A DNA stretch of 64,000 nt from Arcanobacterium haemolyticum DSM 20595 (GTDB lineage: Bacteria > Actinomycetota > Actinomycetes > Actinomycetales > Actinomycetaceae): the NCBI RefSeq assembly GCF_000092365.1, contig NC_014218.1:1860001-1924000 (forward strand). The letters run 5' to 3'. The notes below the pieces were generated by a model. That model made no database searches, had not been told where the DNA came from, and was given only the letters and a program-made list of their open reading frames with translations. Below, piece by piece: positions 47,304-56,500 of the stretch. The position numbers and the translations under genes are program-made. Every line of letters begins with the position of its first letter. The first letter of the stretch is position 1.

Positions 47304-47332
47304 ACTGTAAAGGAAAAAATATAGAAAGTCAA
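47304..47332 (-). promoter_or_regulatory. Promoter of cas8e-cse2-cas7e-cas5e
   Basis: On the minus strand TTGACT (47327-47332) and TACAGT (47304-47309) are 17 bases apart, a near-consensus vegetative promoter. Base 47332 is both the first base of the -35 box and the last base of the 15-nt match to the mini-array spacer. Confidence 0.75.
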
Positions 47333-47347
47333 TATTGAAAAACAATG
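47332..47347 (-). promoter_or_regulatory. Putative Cascade-binding site (protospacer-like) at the cas8e promoter
   Basis: A 16-base sequence on the minus strand, CATTGTTTTTCAATAT, is identical to 47443-47458, which is the last base of a degenerate repeat plus the 15-nt pseudo-spacer. The three bases in the PAM position on the non-target strand are GAC. Bound Cascade would cover the cas8e -35 box and come within about ten bases of the plus-strand -35 box at 47357. Confidence 0.7.
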
Positions 47348-47356
47348 TCTTTTTAA

Positions 47357-47384
47357 TTGAAAACAGTGTTACTCTAGAGACAAT
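47357..47384 (+). promoter_or_regulatory. Candidate promoter of cas6e-cas3-cas1-cas2
   Basis: TTGAAA (47357-47362) and GACAAT (47379-47384) are 16 bases apart on the plus strand. Transcription starting near 47391 would run through the mini-array in antisense as part of a roughly 125-base 5' leader of cas6e. Confidence 0.5.
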
Positions 47385-47413
47385 GATGGGCGCTCATCCA
47401 ACCAGATAAACGC

Positions 47414-47486
47414 CCACCTACCCCCGCAACAGCGGGGAACCGATATTGAAAAACAATGGAAATACCCCCGCTAATGCGAGGAACTC
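47414..47486 (-). ncRNA. Degenerate two-repeat mini-CRISPR array (candidate crRNA-like regulator)
   Basis: Read on the minus strand, 47486-47458 is a CRISPR repeat whose last 14 bases, GCGGGGGTATTTCC, equal the array repeat including the 8-nt crRNA handle. Its stem is kept (CCTCGC/GCGGGG with one wobble) while its loop and 5' end have changed. After a 15-base pseudo-spacer, ATTGTTTTTCAATAT, comes a second repeat (47442-47414) with a perfect CCCCGC/GCGGGG stem but altered loop and flanks. Loss of loop and flank identity with retention of both Cas6e stems indicates selection. A possible promoter (TTGGGT 47513-47518, TAGACT 47491-47496, 16-bp spacing) would start the RNA at the first repeat. The spacer matches the cas8e promoter. 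Confidence 0.75.
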
Positions 47487-47517
47487 AGTCAGTCTATCAT
47501 TGCAAAGGAGCCACCCA

Positions 47518-48216
47518 ATGCCAGCACCGCTCTATTACACGAAATATCCGCTTCATATTGCATTGAGCCAAGAAGTGGTGAATAAACCACGCAGAGGATG
47601 GAACGAAACTGATCCAAAATTCCGTCACCGTGCAGTGATGGCCCTTTTTACAGATATAGATTCTGGAACTCCGCGAAAAGACCTAGAAATCTTGTTCCGT
47701 ACGGATTATCTTCCTGGACAGCCACCATTTTTCCTTATCCAGTCCAACATAGCCCCAGAACATCTGCCTCTTGGCGTTGAAACTATCGAACGCAATCAGC
47801 CCGAATATGCTCCAGGCACCCCCATCCGATTCCGCCTTTCGATCAATGCTATTCGCCGGAAAACCACTAGCGATCCAGCAACACCAGACAAGAGCCGTAT
47901 TATTACCGCTCCCGTTCCATTCGATACGAATTCAGATTCATCACAAAACTCCCCTGAAAGCACCACTATCACACCGTGGCTCTGTAACAAGTTCAGCGGA
48001 GTCCTCGACGATGTCACCATTCTCAATCACCAACGTGAACTCCTCGGCGTCGATAGGAACGGTCACGCCACGTCGTCGTTAACCGTACAAGTGGATACTA
48101 TCGATGGCGTTGCCACCGTAACTGATGGAAAACTCCTCAACGACACTATTCGTCACGGAATCGGACGTGCAAAATCGTACGGATGCGGGCTTCTATCAGT
48201 CCAGGAATTGCAATGA
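47518..48216 (+). CDS. cas6e: CRISPR endoribonuclease Cas6e (CasE/Cse3)
   Basis: 232-residue RAMP nuclease that cuts repeat hairpins to make crRNA. The N terminus YYTKYPLHIALSQEVVN and the C-terminal glycine-rich IRHGIGRAKSYGCGLLSV are diagnostic. ATG at 47518 with AAAGGAG 7 bases before; the in-frame ATG at 47446 lies inside the mini-array and is rejected. Unlike the usual I-E order, cas6e is not with the other Cascade genes but heads the plus-strand operon. Its start codon overlaps the candidate mini-array promoter. cas3 overlaps its stop (ATGA). Confidence 0.93.
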   Translation: MPAPLYYTKYPLHIALSQEVVNKPRRGWNETDPKFRHRAVMALFTDIDSGTPRKDLEILFRTDYLPGQPPFFLIQSNIAPEHLPLGVETIERNQPEYAPGTPIRFRLSINAIRRKTTSDPATPDKSRIITAPVPFDTNSDSSQNSPESTTITPWLCNKFSGVLDDVTILNHQRELLGVDRNGHATSSLTVQVDTIDGVATVTDGKLLNDTIRHGIGRAKSYGCGLLSVQELQ

Positions 48217-50858
48217 ACACGCATCCCGAACTGTGGGCAAAACAAGACGGTTTCGAAAAAACTTACCCGCTAATCGCGCATCTTCTCGATACCGTCACTG
48301 TTGCAGGAGCTCTCTACGACCACTGGCTTCGCCCCGGGTTACGTGAGCTCATTGAAGAAAACCTCGGAAAACAAGCACGCAGTATCGTCATCGCGGTTAT
48401 GGGACTACATGACGTCGGAAAAGCTAACCCACTCTTCCAACAACGTCCTCAGGAAAACGGGTTAGAGTGGCAAAAAATCAGAGAAATAATCGATTCAAGC
48501 GGAAATTACAAGCCTATTCCACCACGGCATATCCTGCTTGACCGCACAAAAATCGATGTTCGCCGCCACGAATGCTCCTCGGCTTACACTCTTCAACCAA
48601 GTCCACCCACCGAAGCACGTGCTGCCTCTAAACTTTGGCTCCACCTTGTGCTTGGAGGGCATCACGGCCGTTTCCTCCCCGTTCTAAAACGCGCAGAATC
48701 AACAAAAATCCAGAACGGATATAAAGATTATGGATGGGAGCAAGCTCAAAAAGACCTCACCGATCTTGTCCTTAAAGAATGCAACATAACTACGAAAGAC
48801 ATTCCAGAAAAAGTCGATCCAACAATCGTACTTCTCCTATCAGGGCTGGTTATCCTCGCAGATCGTATCGCGTCGGGAGCACTATTTGTTGACAGTGGAT
48901 TTGATTTACTCAGTCATGAACCTGAACTACTCAACGACCCTTCGTCATGGGTTACACGCCGAAAAGCAGAAGCTGAAAAACGAGTACACAATACCGTAGG
49001 TATTTATTCTCCTTGGCCCAATCCACAAGCAGCACGCGAAGCTATTCTTGGCAAATACTCACCTCGTCCTATTCAACAGCGCGCCTTAGATGCTGGCGAT
49101 GGACTGTGGTCACTCATGGCCACCACAGGTAGCGGAAAAACAGAAGCCGCCCTGCTACGGCATTCAACTCGCCCCGAACGCCTCATTTTCTTACTCCCTA
49201 CTCAAGCCACATCGAACGCCATTATGCGGCGCGTACAACACGCCTACCAAGGCACCTGCAACGTTGCTGCATTAGCTCACGGTTTAGCTTCAGTTGAAGA
49301 TTTTTACACTAAACCGATATCAGTTTACGACGACGAAGCCATTAACGGACAAACACTAAACACAACCGATAAACCCGATGGTTTATATCCGTCTTCTTTT
49401 GTGCGCGCAGGAGCAGCACGGCTTTTCGCCCCGGTGTGCGTAGGAACAATCGACCAAGCACTCGCAGCGTCTCTTCCAGGGAAATGGATCCATTTCCGCC
49501 TTCTTGCCCTTGCAAACGCTCACATAGTCATTGATGAAGTGCACACGCTTGATCCCTATCAGTCAAAACTGCTTGAAGGCATCCTTCCTTGGCTTGCTAA
49601 AACCCGAACGCGAGTAACGTTCTTGACTGCAACTATGCCTAGTTCACAACGAGAACAATTACTTGCAGCATACTCCCAAGGCGATGAACCTCTGAGCCCA
49701 CCAATTTTCCCATCAATTGATGAAGTTACATCAACCAATATCATGTCAACGCCGGTGGAATCTTTGAACGTCACCATGAACATCGACCTACGACAAACAA
49801 CGTTTGATTCGCTTGTCTCATCACATATCGCATGGCACACAAATATCCGCCAACAGTATCCAACAGCTCGCATTGGAATTATCTGCAACACGGTACGCCG
49901 AGCTCAAGATATTGCACGTGAGTTGCAACTGCGGGGCGAACACGTGCTTCTGCTTCATTCACGAATGACTGCGGAACATCGTCGTCAAACTGCTACTCAG
50001 CTTCTCGACTTGGTAGGCCCGAAAGGAACCGGGGAGAATATTACCGTTATCGGAACCCAGGCTATTGAAGCGTCTCTGGACATCGATCTTGATTTTCTTA
50101 ACTCCGAAATCTGCCCGGCTCCTTCTCTCGTGCAACGCGCAGGCCGGCAATGGCGCCACCCGGATCCCCACCGATCTGAACGTTGCCCTAACGAAAAAGA
50201 AAAGACGCTCACAATCACCTGGTTCGAAAGCGACGAAGATGGGCAATACTTGCCGTATCTCGCGGCAGAGTTACGACGAACTTACACATGGTTGTCCAAC
50301 CATAAGCAACTTATCATTCCAGATCATGCACAAGATTTTATCGATTCCGCACATGTTGATTTTACCAACGCCGAAACCGACTCTGATCACGACGCACTAA
50401 CCCAGAACCTCCTTAAAAGTATGCGAGGAGACAGCAATCGTGCCGAAATATCAGCTGCACTGGAACCACATGCAGAAGTTAGTAAGTTCAGTGGCTTAAC
50501 TACTGATAATCCTGCGGACGAATCCACTACACGCCTTATCGATCAAGGTTCTCAAGCACGCCTGATCATGGGGAGCGTATCAGGGAAAATTCCTGGAAGC
50601 TGGAAGGGAACACCCGAAGAACTCCTAGCACTGACAAGTCAGGATAAAGAACAGATTCGTCACGCTCTTCGCGCCTCTATGCCACTCTATTTAGCCCGAT
50701 CACAAGGAAGGGAAGAGTATCTCGCTGAACATGACATGATTAGTTTGGCCGGATCACGGTCCCTTCTTGCCGGATACTATTTCATGCCGCAAGCAGATCG
50801 TTGGTATGACGAGCTTTTAGGATTTACTGATCGTGACGAGAGCGATAAAGGCTTATGA
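48213..50858 (+). CDS. cas3: CRISPR helicase-nuclease Cas3
   Basis: 881-residue single-chain Cas3. The HD nuclease domain shows His23 and HD at residues 66-67 (GLHDVGKANP), with further histidines in HECSSAY and LGGHHGRFLP. The superfamily 2 helicase has Walker A TTGSGKTEAALL near residue 305 and DEVH near 438, then TFLTATM and a late QRAGRQWRHP. It degrades DNA recruited by Cascade. The start overlaps the cas6e stop and the stop overlaps the cas1 start, each by four bases. Confidence 0.95.
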   Translation: MNTHPELWAKQDGFEKTYPLIAHLLDTVTVAGALYDHWLRPGLRELIEENLGKQARSIVIAVMGLHDVGKANPLFQQRPQENGLEWQKIREIIDSSGNYKPIPPRHILLDRTKIDVRRHECSSAYTLQPSPPTEARAASKLWLHLVLGGHHGRFLPVLKRAESTKIQNGYKDYGWEQAQKDLTDLVLKECNITTKDIPEKVDPTIVLLLSGLVILADRIASGALFVDSGFDLLSHEPELLNDPSSWVTRRKAEAEKRVHNTVGIYSPWPNPQAAREAILGKYSPRPIQQRALDAGDGLWSLMATTGSGKTEAALLRHSTRPERLIFLLPTQATSNAIMRRVQHAYQGTCNVAALAHGLASVEDFYTKPISVYDDEAINGQTLNTTDKPDGLYPSSFVRAGAARLFAPVCVGTIDQALAASLPGKWIHFRLLALANAHIVIDEVHTLDPYQSKLLEGILPWLAKTRTRVTFLTATMPSSQREQLLAAYSQGDEPLSPPIFPSIDEVTSTNIMSTPVESLNVTMNIDLRQTTFDSLVSSHIAWHTNIRQQYPTARIGIICNTVRRAQDIARELQLRGEHVLLLHSRMTAEHRRQTATQLLDLVGPKGTGENITVIGTQAIEASLDIDLDFLNSEICPAPSLVQRAGRQWRHPDPHRSERCPNEKEKTLTITWFESDEDGQYLPYLAAELRRTYTWLSNHKQLIIPDHAQDFIDSAHVDFTNAETDSDHDALTQNLLKSMRGDSNRAEISAALEPHAEVSKFSGLTTDNPADESTTRLIDQGSQARLIMGSVSGKIPGSWKGTPEELLALTSQDKEQIRHALRASMPLYLARSQGREEYLAEHDMISLAGSRSLLAGYYFMPQADRWYDELLGFTDRDESDKGL

Positions 50859-51838
50859 GTTATTCAGCAGAAGCACTTGCTTTCAGCACAATTCCGGCAA
50901 GCCACCAGATTCGAATTGCTGATCGAGTATCGTTTCTTTATGTGGAATACTGTCTGATTCGTCAAGACCGCACTGGCGTAGTTGCGATTCAGGCCGCTAC
51001 TAACGACGACGATAATCCCAGCGCCGAAGCAACCATACGCCGAATCCAACTACCTGTGGCCGGATTAGGTGTTCTCTGCCTAGGACCCGGAACAAGCATC
51101 TCGAATGCTGCGATCACATCGTGCGCTCGTTCTGGCTGTAGCATTATTTTTTCGGGTGGAGGCGGAGTGAACGCATATACGTACGCAACACCGCTGACGT
51201 CGTCGGCCCGTTGGGCTATTGCTCAAGCCCATCTTATTTCGTCTACTGAAGCCCAAAAAGTTGCCGCAGTTAAACTTTACGCAAAACAATTCGGCGTCGG
51301 ACTCATCCCTCACGGCAAAATCGAAGTTATGCGCGGGATTGAAGGTCGTCTTATGCGTACGACCTACCGCGAACTTGCAAAGAAAGCAAAAATCAAAAAC
51401 TTCAAACGTGACACAAAAGGAACTGACCCAGTAAATACCGGACTCAACGTTGCTAATGCAATCATGTACGGCATCGCTGCAACTGTTTGTGCCGCAATAG
51501 GTGTCAATCCGGCTCTAGGTATCATTCATCGTGGAGATATCCGTGCACTTCTTTTTGATCTTGCTGATCTTTACAAAGCGAAATATGTACTCCCCATAGT
51601 TTTCCAACATGCGCATGACGATCAACATATCGAAGCTATTCGACGCGACATCCGAACTTTCATTCATAAAAAGCACATCATGCAAGACATGCTTGCTACT
51701 TTGATGGACATTTTAGAACCACACCTTCCTTCACGAAACGATGACCGATTAATCGACGATTTTGGCGAAGTTTCTGGGCACACGCAGTACGGAAAGGAAG
51801 ATGATGTTTGCAGTAGTAACTTTGACTGCGGCTCCTGA
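50855..51838 (+). CDS. cas1: CRISPR integrase Cas1 (type I-E)
   Basis: 327-residue spacer integrase. The metal-binding residues are expected at the glutamate in RGIEGRLMRTTYRELA and the histidine and aspartate of GIIHRGDIRALLFDLADLYK, all present. The start MSYSAEALAFSTIPASHQI and the CARSGCSIIFSGGGGVN segment match Cas1e. Overlaps cas3 by 4 bases and cas2 by 35 bases. Confidence 0.95.
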   Translation: MSYSAEALAFSTIPASHQIRIADRVSFLYVEYCLIRQDRTGVVAIQAATNDDDNPSAEATIRRIQLPVAGLGVLCLGPGTSISNAAITSCARSGCSIIFSGGGGVNAYTYATPLTSSARWAIAQAHLISSTEAQKVAAVKLYAKQFGVGLIPHGKIEVMRGIEGRLMRTTYRELAKKAKIKNFKRDTKGTDPVNTGLNVANAIMYGIAATVCAAIGVNPALGIIHRGDIRALLFDLADLYKAKYVLPIVFQHAHDDQHIEAIRRDIRTFIHKKHIMQDMLATLMDILEPHLPSRNDDRLIDDFGEVSGHTQYGKEDDVCSSNFDCGS

Positions 51839-52118
51839 TCATTTACACGGGTATTTGAACAGATTCCTCACAGAAGTAGATAGTGGTATTTATGTAGGAA
51901 ATATTTCTCGAGCCGTTTGTGAAAAATTGTGGGAAAGAATCGGAGAAGTTCCTTTTAACGGAAATGCAAATATAATTTATAGCGACAACACGAGAGAACA
52001 GGGGTTTTCAGTGAAAACTAAAGGACGCACCGCGTGCGACATTGTTGATCTAGATGGAGCTATCCTTATCTCCAATCGTGTTGCGCGCGGTGAACAAAAA
52101 CTCCGTTACAACCGCTGA
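51804..52118 (+). CDS. cas2: CRISPR adaptation protein Cas2 (type I-E, CasCas2e)
   Basis: About 104 residues starting MFAVVTLTAAPDHLHGYLNR, with DSGIYVGNISRAVCEKLWER, the Cas2e form lacking the classical nuclease aspartate pattern. It bridges two Cas1 dimers in the integration complex. ATG at 51804 (or 51801) within the end of cas1, preceded by GGAAAGGA. The stop is only 20 bases before the first CRISPR repeat, so the array leader must overlap this gene. Confidence 0.93.
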   Translation: MFAVVTLTAAPDHLHGYLNRFLTEVDSGIYVGNISRAVCEKLWERIGEVPFNGNANIIYSDNTREQGFSVKTKGRTACDIVDLDGAILISNRVARGEQKLRYNR

Positions 52119-52138
52119 AAAAGCGCAGGTCAGTTAGT

Positions 52139-55100
52139 CTCTTCCCCGCACACGCGGGGGTATTTCCGATAGCCGTTCAAGCCAGCCTTGACGTAATCGC
52201 TCTTCCCCGCACACGCGGGGGTATTTCCTGCCAGATAAGATGTGTTCCACGGTAAATACTCTCTTCCCCGCACACGCGGGGGTATTTCCCTTGGCGAAGT
52301 CTCGGGATTCAATAAGCTGCGCTCTTCCCCGCACACGCGGGGGTATTTCCAGGTTGTCTCGTTATTTCAAGCGGTAACTTGCCTCTTCCCCGCACACGCG
52401 GGGGTATTTCAGTGTTAGGCGTGCAGCGGGATAGGCTGCGCCGCTCTTCCCCGCACACGCGGGGGTATTTCCGTCGGTCTGTCTGCTAACTCTTACAATG
52501 AGTTCTCTTCCCCGCACACGCGGGGGTATTTCCAAGCCTGCCAAAACTCTATTTAACCGATATCCCTCTTCCCCGCACACGCGGGGGTATTTCCTGTTGA
52601 TGGTAGGCGCGTAGGGTCCAAATCGTCTCTTCCCCGCACACGCGGGGGTATTTCCAAGCAAATACGTGGAAGAAACAAGCAAACGCGCTCTTCCCCGCAC
52701 ACGCGGGGGTATTTCCCTCAAGAGCAAGAAGGTTCGAGTAATTGATGGCTCTTCCCCGCACACGCGGGGGTATTTCCCAGCAAGCTTTTCAGAAACTAAT
52801 CGAAAGAGGCTCTTCCCCGCACACGCGGGGGTATTTCCGCGCCGGATCGCGCAGTGAAGAGAAGATAAGTCTCTTCCCCGCACACGCGGGGGTATTTCCG
52901 CTTCAGAGACACTGTAACTATCAGATACACGCTCTTCCCCGCACACGCGGGGGTATTTCCGATTGCACTACTCATCGGGGCCGCGGCGCTCGCTCTTCCC
53001 CGCACACGCGGGGGTATTTCCACGCAGCTAGTTATTAAGACGCTCGACGACGTCTCTTCCCCGCACACGCGGGGGTATTTCCGCTTGAATGCTCGGGCTT
53101 CTGGTTTGCGTGATCTCTTCCCCGCACACGCGGGGGTATTTCCGTCTCGAAGCGCGGCGCGTCATTCACTAAGAACTCTTCCCCGCACACGCGGGGGTAT
53201 TTCCCGCAGTATGCACACCACCGCCAGTTCCGCGGACTCTTCCCCGCACACGCGGGGGTATTTCCCAGTAGTGTAGAGTGTTCGCGGCTCCAAGTTACTC
53301 TTCCCCGCACACGCGGGGGTATTTCCGTTGTTTCTGAAGCGGGTCTATACCAGGTCATCTCTTCCCCGCACACGCGGGGGTATTTCCCCTGAGGTTGCCC
53401 GGCACACACCCAGACGGATTCTCTTCCCCGCACACGCGGGGGTATTTCCTGTTCACACGCTTAGGCGCGCCAGGCGGAATTCTCTTCCCCGCACACGCGG
53501 GGGTATTTCCATTGCTTCAAATTCGGCGGTAGTGTACGTGTACTCTTCCCCGCACACGCGGGGGTATTTCCCACGATTATTGGTGGCGGGCTACCCAAAC
53601 CACCTCTTCCCCGCACACGCGGGGGTATTTCCACCGTTTGGAAGCGGTTCGTAAAAAAGAGCAGCTCTTCCCCGCACACGCGGGGGTATTTCCGTGGAAT
53701 GAGCAGTTGTTTCGTCCGTATGGATCTCTTCCCCGCACACGCGGGGGTATTTCCTATGTGGGTAATGTGCATGTGGTCGTCGTCGGCTCTTCCCCGCACA
53801 CGCGGGGGTATTTCCAGGTTTTCGTCGTCAGGTAGATCAGGGACTGCCTCTTCCCCGCACACGCGGGGGTATTTCCGGGTAGCTCCAGCCTTGGAAATTG
53901 GTTAAACCGCTCTTCCCCGCACACGCGGGGGTATTTCCGTGTACCAATGGAATCCAATCAAGATTCGCCACTCTTCCCCGCACACGCGGGGGTATTTCCT
54001 GGAGTTGGTTGGTAGGTAGGTCATGATTTGGCTCTTCCCCGCACACGCGGGGGTATTTCACTGAGTTGATGACGCAGATCGGTTCCTTAGAGCTCTTCCC
54101 CGCACACGCGGGGGTATTTCCTTCGCCGGAACCACCAACACCGAATCAAGCAGCTCTTCCCCGCACACGCGGGGGTATTTCCGGCTACCGAATCAGCAAA
54201 TAACACTTTCGGCGCTCTTCCCCGCACACGCGGGGGTATTTCTATTTCTATTTCGAATCTAGTAGGGGATTGCTTCTCTTCCCCGCACACGCGGGGGTAT
54301 TTCCAGCGCATAATCAGCGCATACTGTGCGGGCGTGCTCTTCCCCGCACACGCGGGGGTATTTCTAGGTTCATCATTATTACCACGTTCCATATCCCCTC
54401 TTCCCCGCACACGCGGGGGTATTTCCCAGCGTGCGAGGAGGAGCGTGCGGACCGGTTGCTCTTCCCCGCACACGCGGGGGTATTTCCCCGCGCTGTACCA
54501 TCGTCGACTACTTCGGTACCTCTTCCCCGCACACGCGGGGGTATTTCCCTCTACCATTGGTGGTGTCACCCACCATAATTCTCTTCCCCGCACACGCGGG
54601 GGTATTTCCTCTCGCACGTTTGAATAATTAGCGTTATCTAACTCTTCCCCGCACACGCGGGGGTATTTCCATTAGTCAATGTGAACAGCTCAGTTAGTCA
54701 AACTCTTCCCCGCACACGCGGGGGTATTTCCGAAGCATGGGCATTCTCAGAAGTCCAAGGAAACTCTTCCCCGCACACGCGGGGGTATTTCCTTTTCCTC
54801 GCTCTCGTCGGAGCGCTTGTCGCTCTCTTCCCCGCACACGCGGGGGTATTTCCTGCTGGTTCAGCGCCTAGGATTCCGCTTGCCACTCTTCCCCGCACAC
54901 GCGGGGGTATTTCCGGGATATGATGTCTACTGCTTCAAAGCGCACACTCTTCCCCGCACACGCGGGGGTATTTCCTTCTGACCTACTGGCAGTTCAACAA
55001 TTGCTCGCTCTTCCCCGCACACGCGGGGGTATTTCCGCCGATGATAGCTTTAATCCAATCATTAACCGCTCTTCCCCGCACACGCGGGGGTATTTCCGAT

Positions 55101-56500
55101 AACTGGCTCTGCTAAAAGCAATGTTATCGCTCTTCCCCGCACACGCGGGGGTATTTCCAGCAACGATTGCTAGCCCGATAGTGCTTTGCGCTCTTCCCCG
55201 CACACGCGGGGGTATTTCCGGTTCGCCCGGTAAGCAAGGCCCGACTGGTCCCTCTTCCCCGCACACGCGGGGGTATTTCCAGGTGCGCCTTTACCTTGGA
55301 ACACCACACGCACTCTTCCCCGCACACGCGGGGGTATTTCCTATCGGAACACTCGCCACACCGGTCATGGTGACTCTTCCCCGCACACGCGGGGGTATTT
55401 CCACGAGTCGATTAAGACCACCGTGGATACGTACCTCTTCCCCGCACACGCGGGGGTATTTCCTCCCATTTACGCAAAGTCTTTTCACCTACGCCCTCTT
55501 CCCCGCACACGCGGGGGTATTTCTGGACAATCCAGGAAAAAAAGACGTATCATTCGCTCTTCCCCGCACACGCGGGGGTATTTCCCCGCATCGATTATGC
55601 CAGGCGCCTCGATGCTCCTCTTCCCCGCACACGCGGGGGTATTTCCATTTCGCACATGTCAGCGATGAGATGGAGCCGCTCTTCCCCGCACACGCGGGGG
55701 TATTTCCAGCTGTCCACGTCCCGCACAGATAGATCGGCACTCTTCCCCGCACACGCGGGGGTATTTCCAGCTGTCCACGTCCCGCACAGATAGATCGGCA
55801 CTCTTCCCCGCACACGCGGGGGTATTTCCGCTTCATTCTTCATTACCTGGCTTAAAGGAACCTCTTCCCCGCACACGCGGGGGTATTTCCGGTAGTGGCT
55901 CTTTTTTTGCATTGCAGCCCCACTCTTCCCCGCACACGCGGGGGTATTTCCGAGTTTGTTAGACCGTCCTCAGACACATATCCCTCTTCCCCGCACACGC
56001 GGGGGTATTTCCTTTCTCATCCACAGTGTCAATAAAATAAGGGACTCTTCCCCGCACACGCGGGGGTATTTCCGTACACGCGACGAAAACGTTCTTACCC
56101 TTCGACTCTTCCCCGCACACGCGGGGGTATTTCCGGTTTCGCGCCAGTCATTTTTGAAGCCTTGATCTCTTCCCCGCACACGCGGGGGTATTTCCGACGC
56201 TTTTACTGAAGTAGAGCAAAAAGCGAACTCTTCCCCGCACACGCGGGGGTATTTCCAGATTTCGTTTCACGCGAACCTCAATATCCGACTCTTCCCCGCA
56301 CACGCGGGGGTATTTCCATCGCAAAGAATGTCGCGGAACTTGGTGTCCGCTCTTCCCCGCACACGCGGGGGTATTTCCCGCTTAGTTGTTCTTTCTCTCG
56401 AAACTCACAGCTCTTCCCCGCACACGCGGGGGTATTTCCCATAGGCCAGACTCACCGCACTCTTTCCGATTCTATTCCCCGCACACGCGGGGGTATTTCC
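52139..56500 (+). CRISPR. Type I-E CRISPR array, 72 repeats and 71 spacers
   Basis: The 29-bp repeat starts CTCTTCCCCGCACACG and ends GCGGGGGTATTTCC; the period is 61 bp, with two spacers of 33 nt (53388-53420 and 53877-53909) and the rest 32. Orientation is plus: the repeat ends with the 8-nt handle GTATTTCC as in other I-E systems, and the degenerate last repeat (CTATTCC start, 56472) is at the far end. The final base of the repeat varies (A at 52411 and 54060, T at 54243, 54365 and 55524). Spacers at 55708-55739 and 55769-55800 are identical, a tandem duplication. The leader is not separable from cas2. Confidence 0.98.

Noticed and set aside
47383-47409. Eight-codon mini-gene (MMGAHPTR) as a CreT-like toxin of the mini-array
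   Set aside because: It overlaps the candidate plus-strand -10 box and lacks a ribosome site; no toxin partner is supported, so only the regulatory-guide interpretation is kept.
47414-47486. Mini-array hairpins as ordinary terminators
   Set aside because: Neither stem is followed by a U-tract on either strand, and the full crRNA handle and matching promoter site would be unexplained.
52130-56242. Many open frames with repeated peptides such as NTPACAGK, IPPRVRGR and LPRTRGGIS
   Set aside because: They are translations of the CRISPR repeat in different frames, not proteins.
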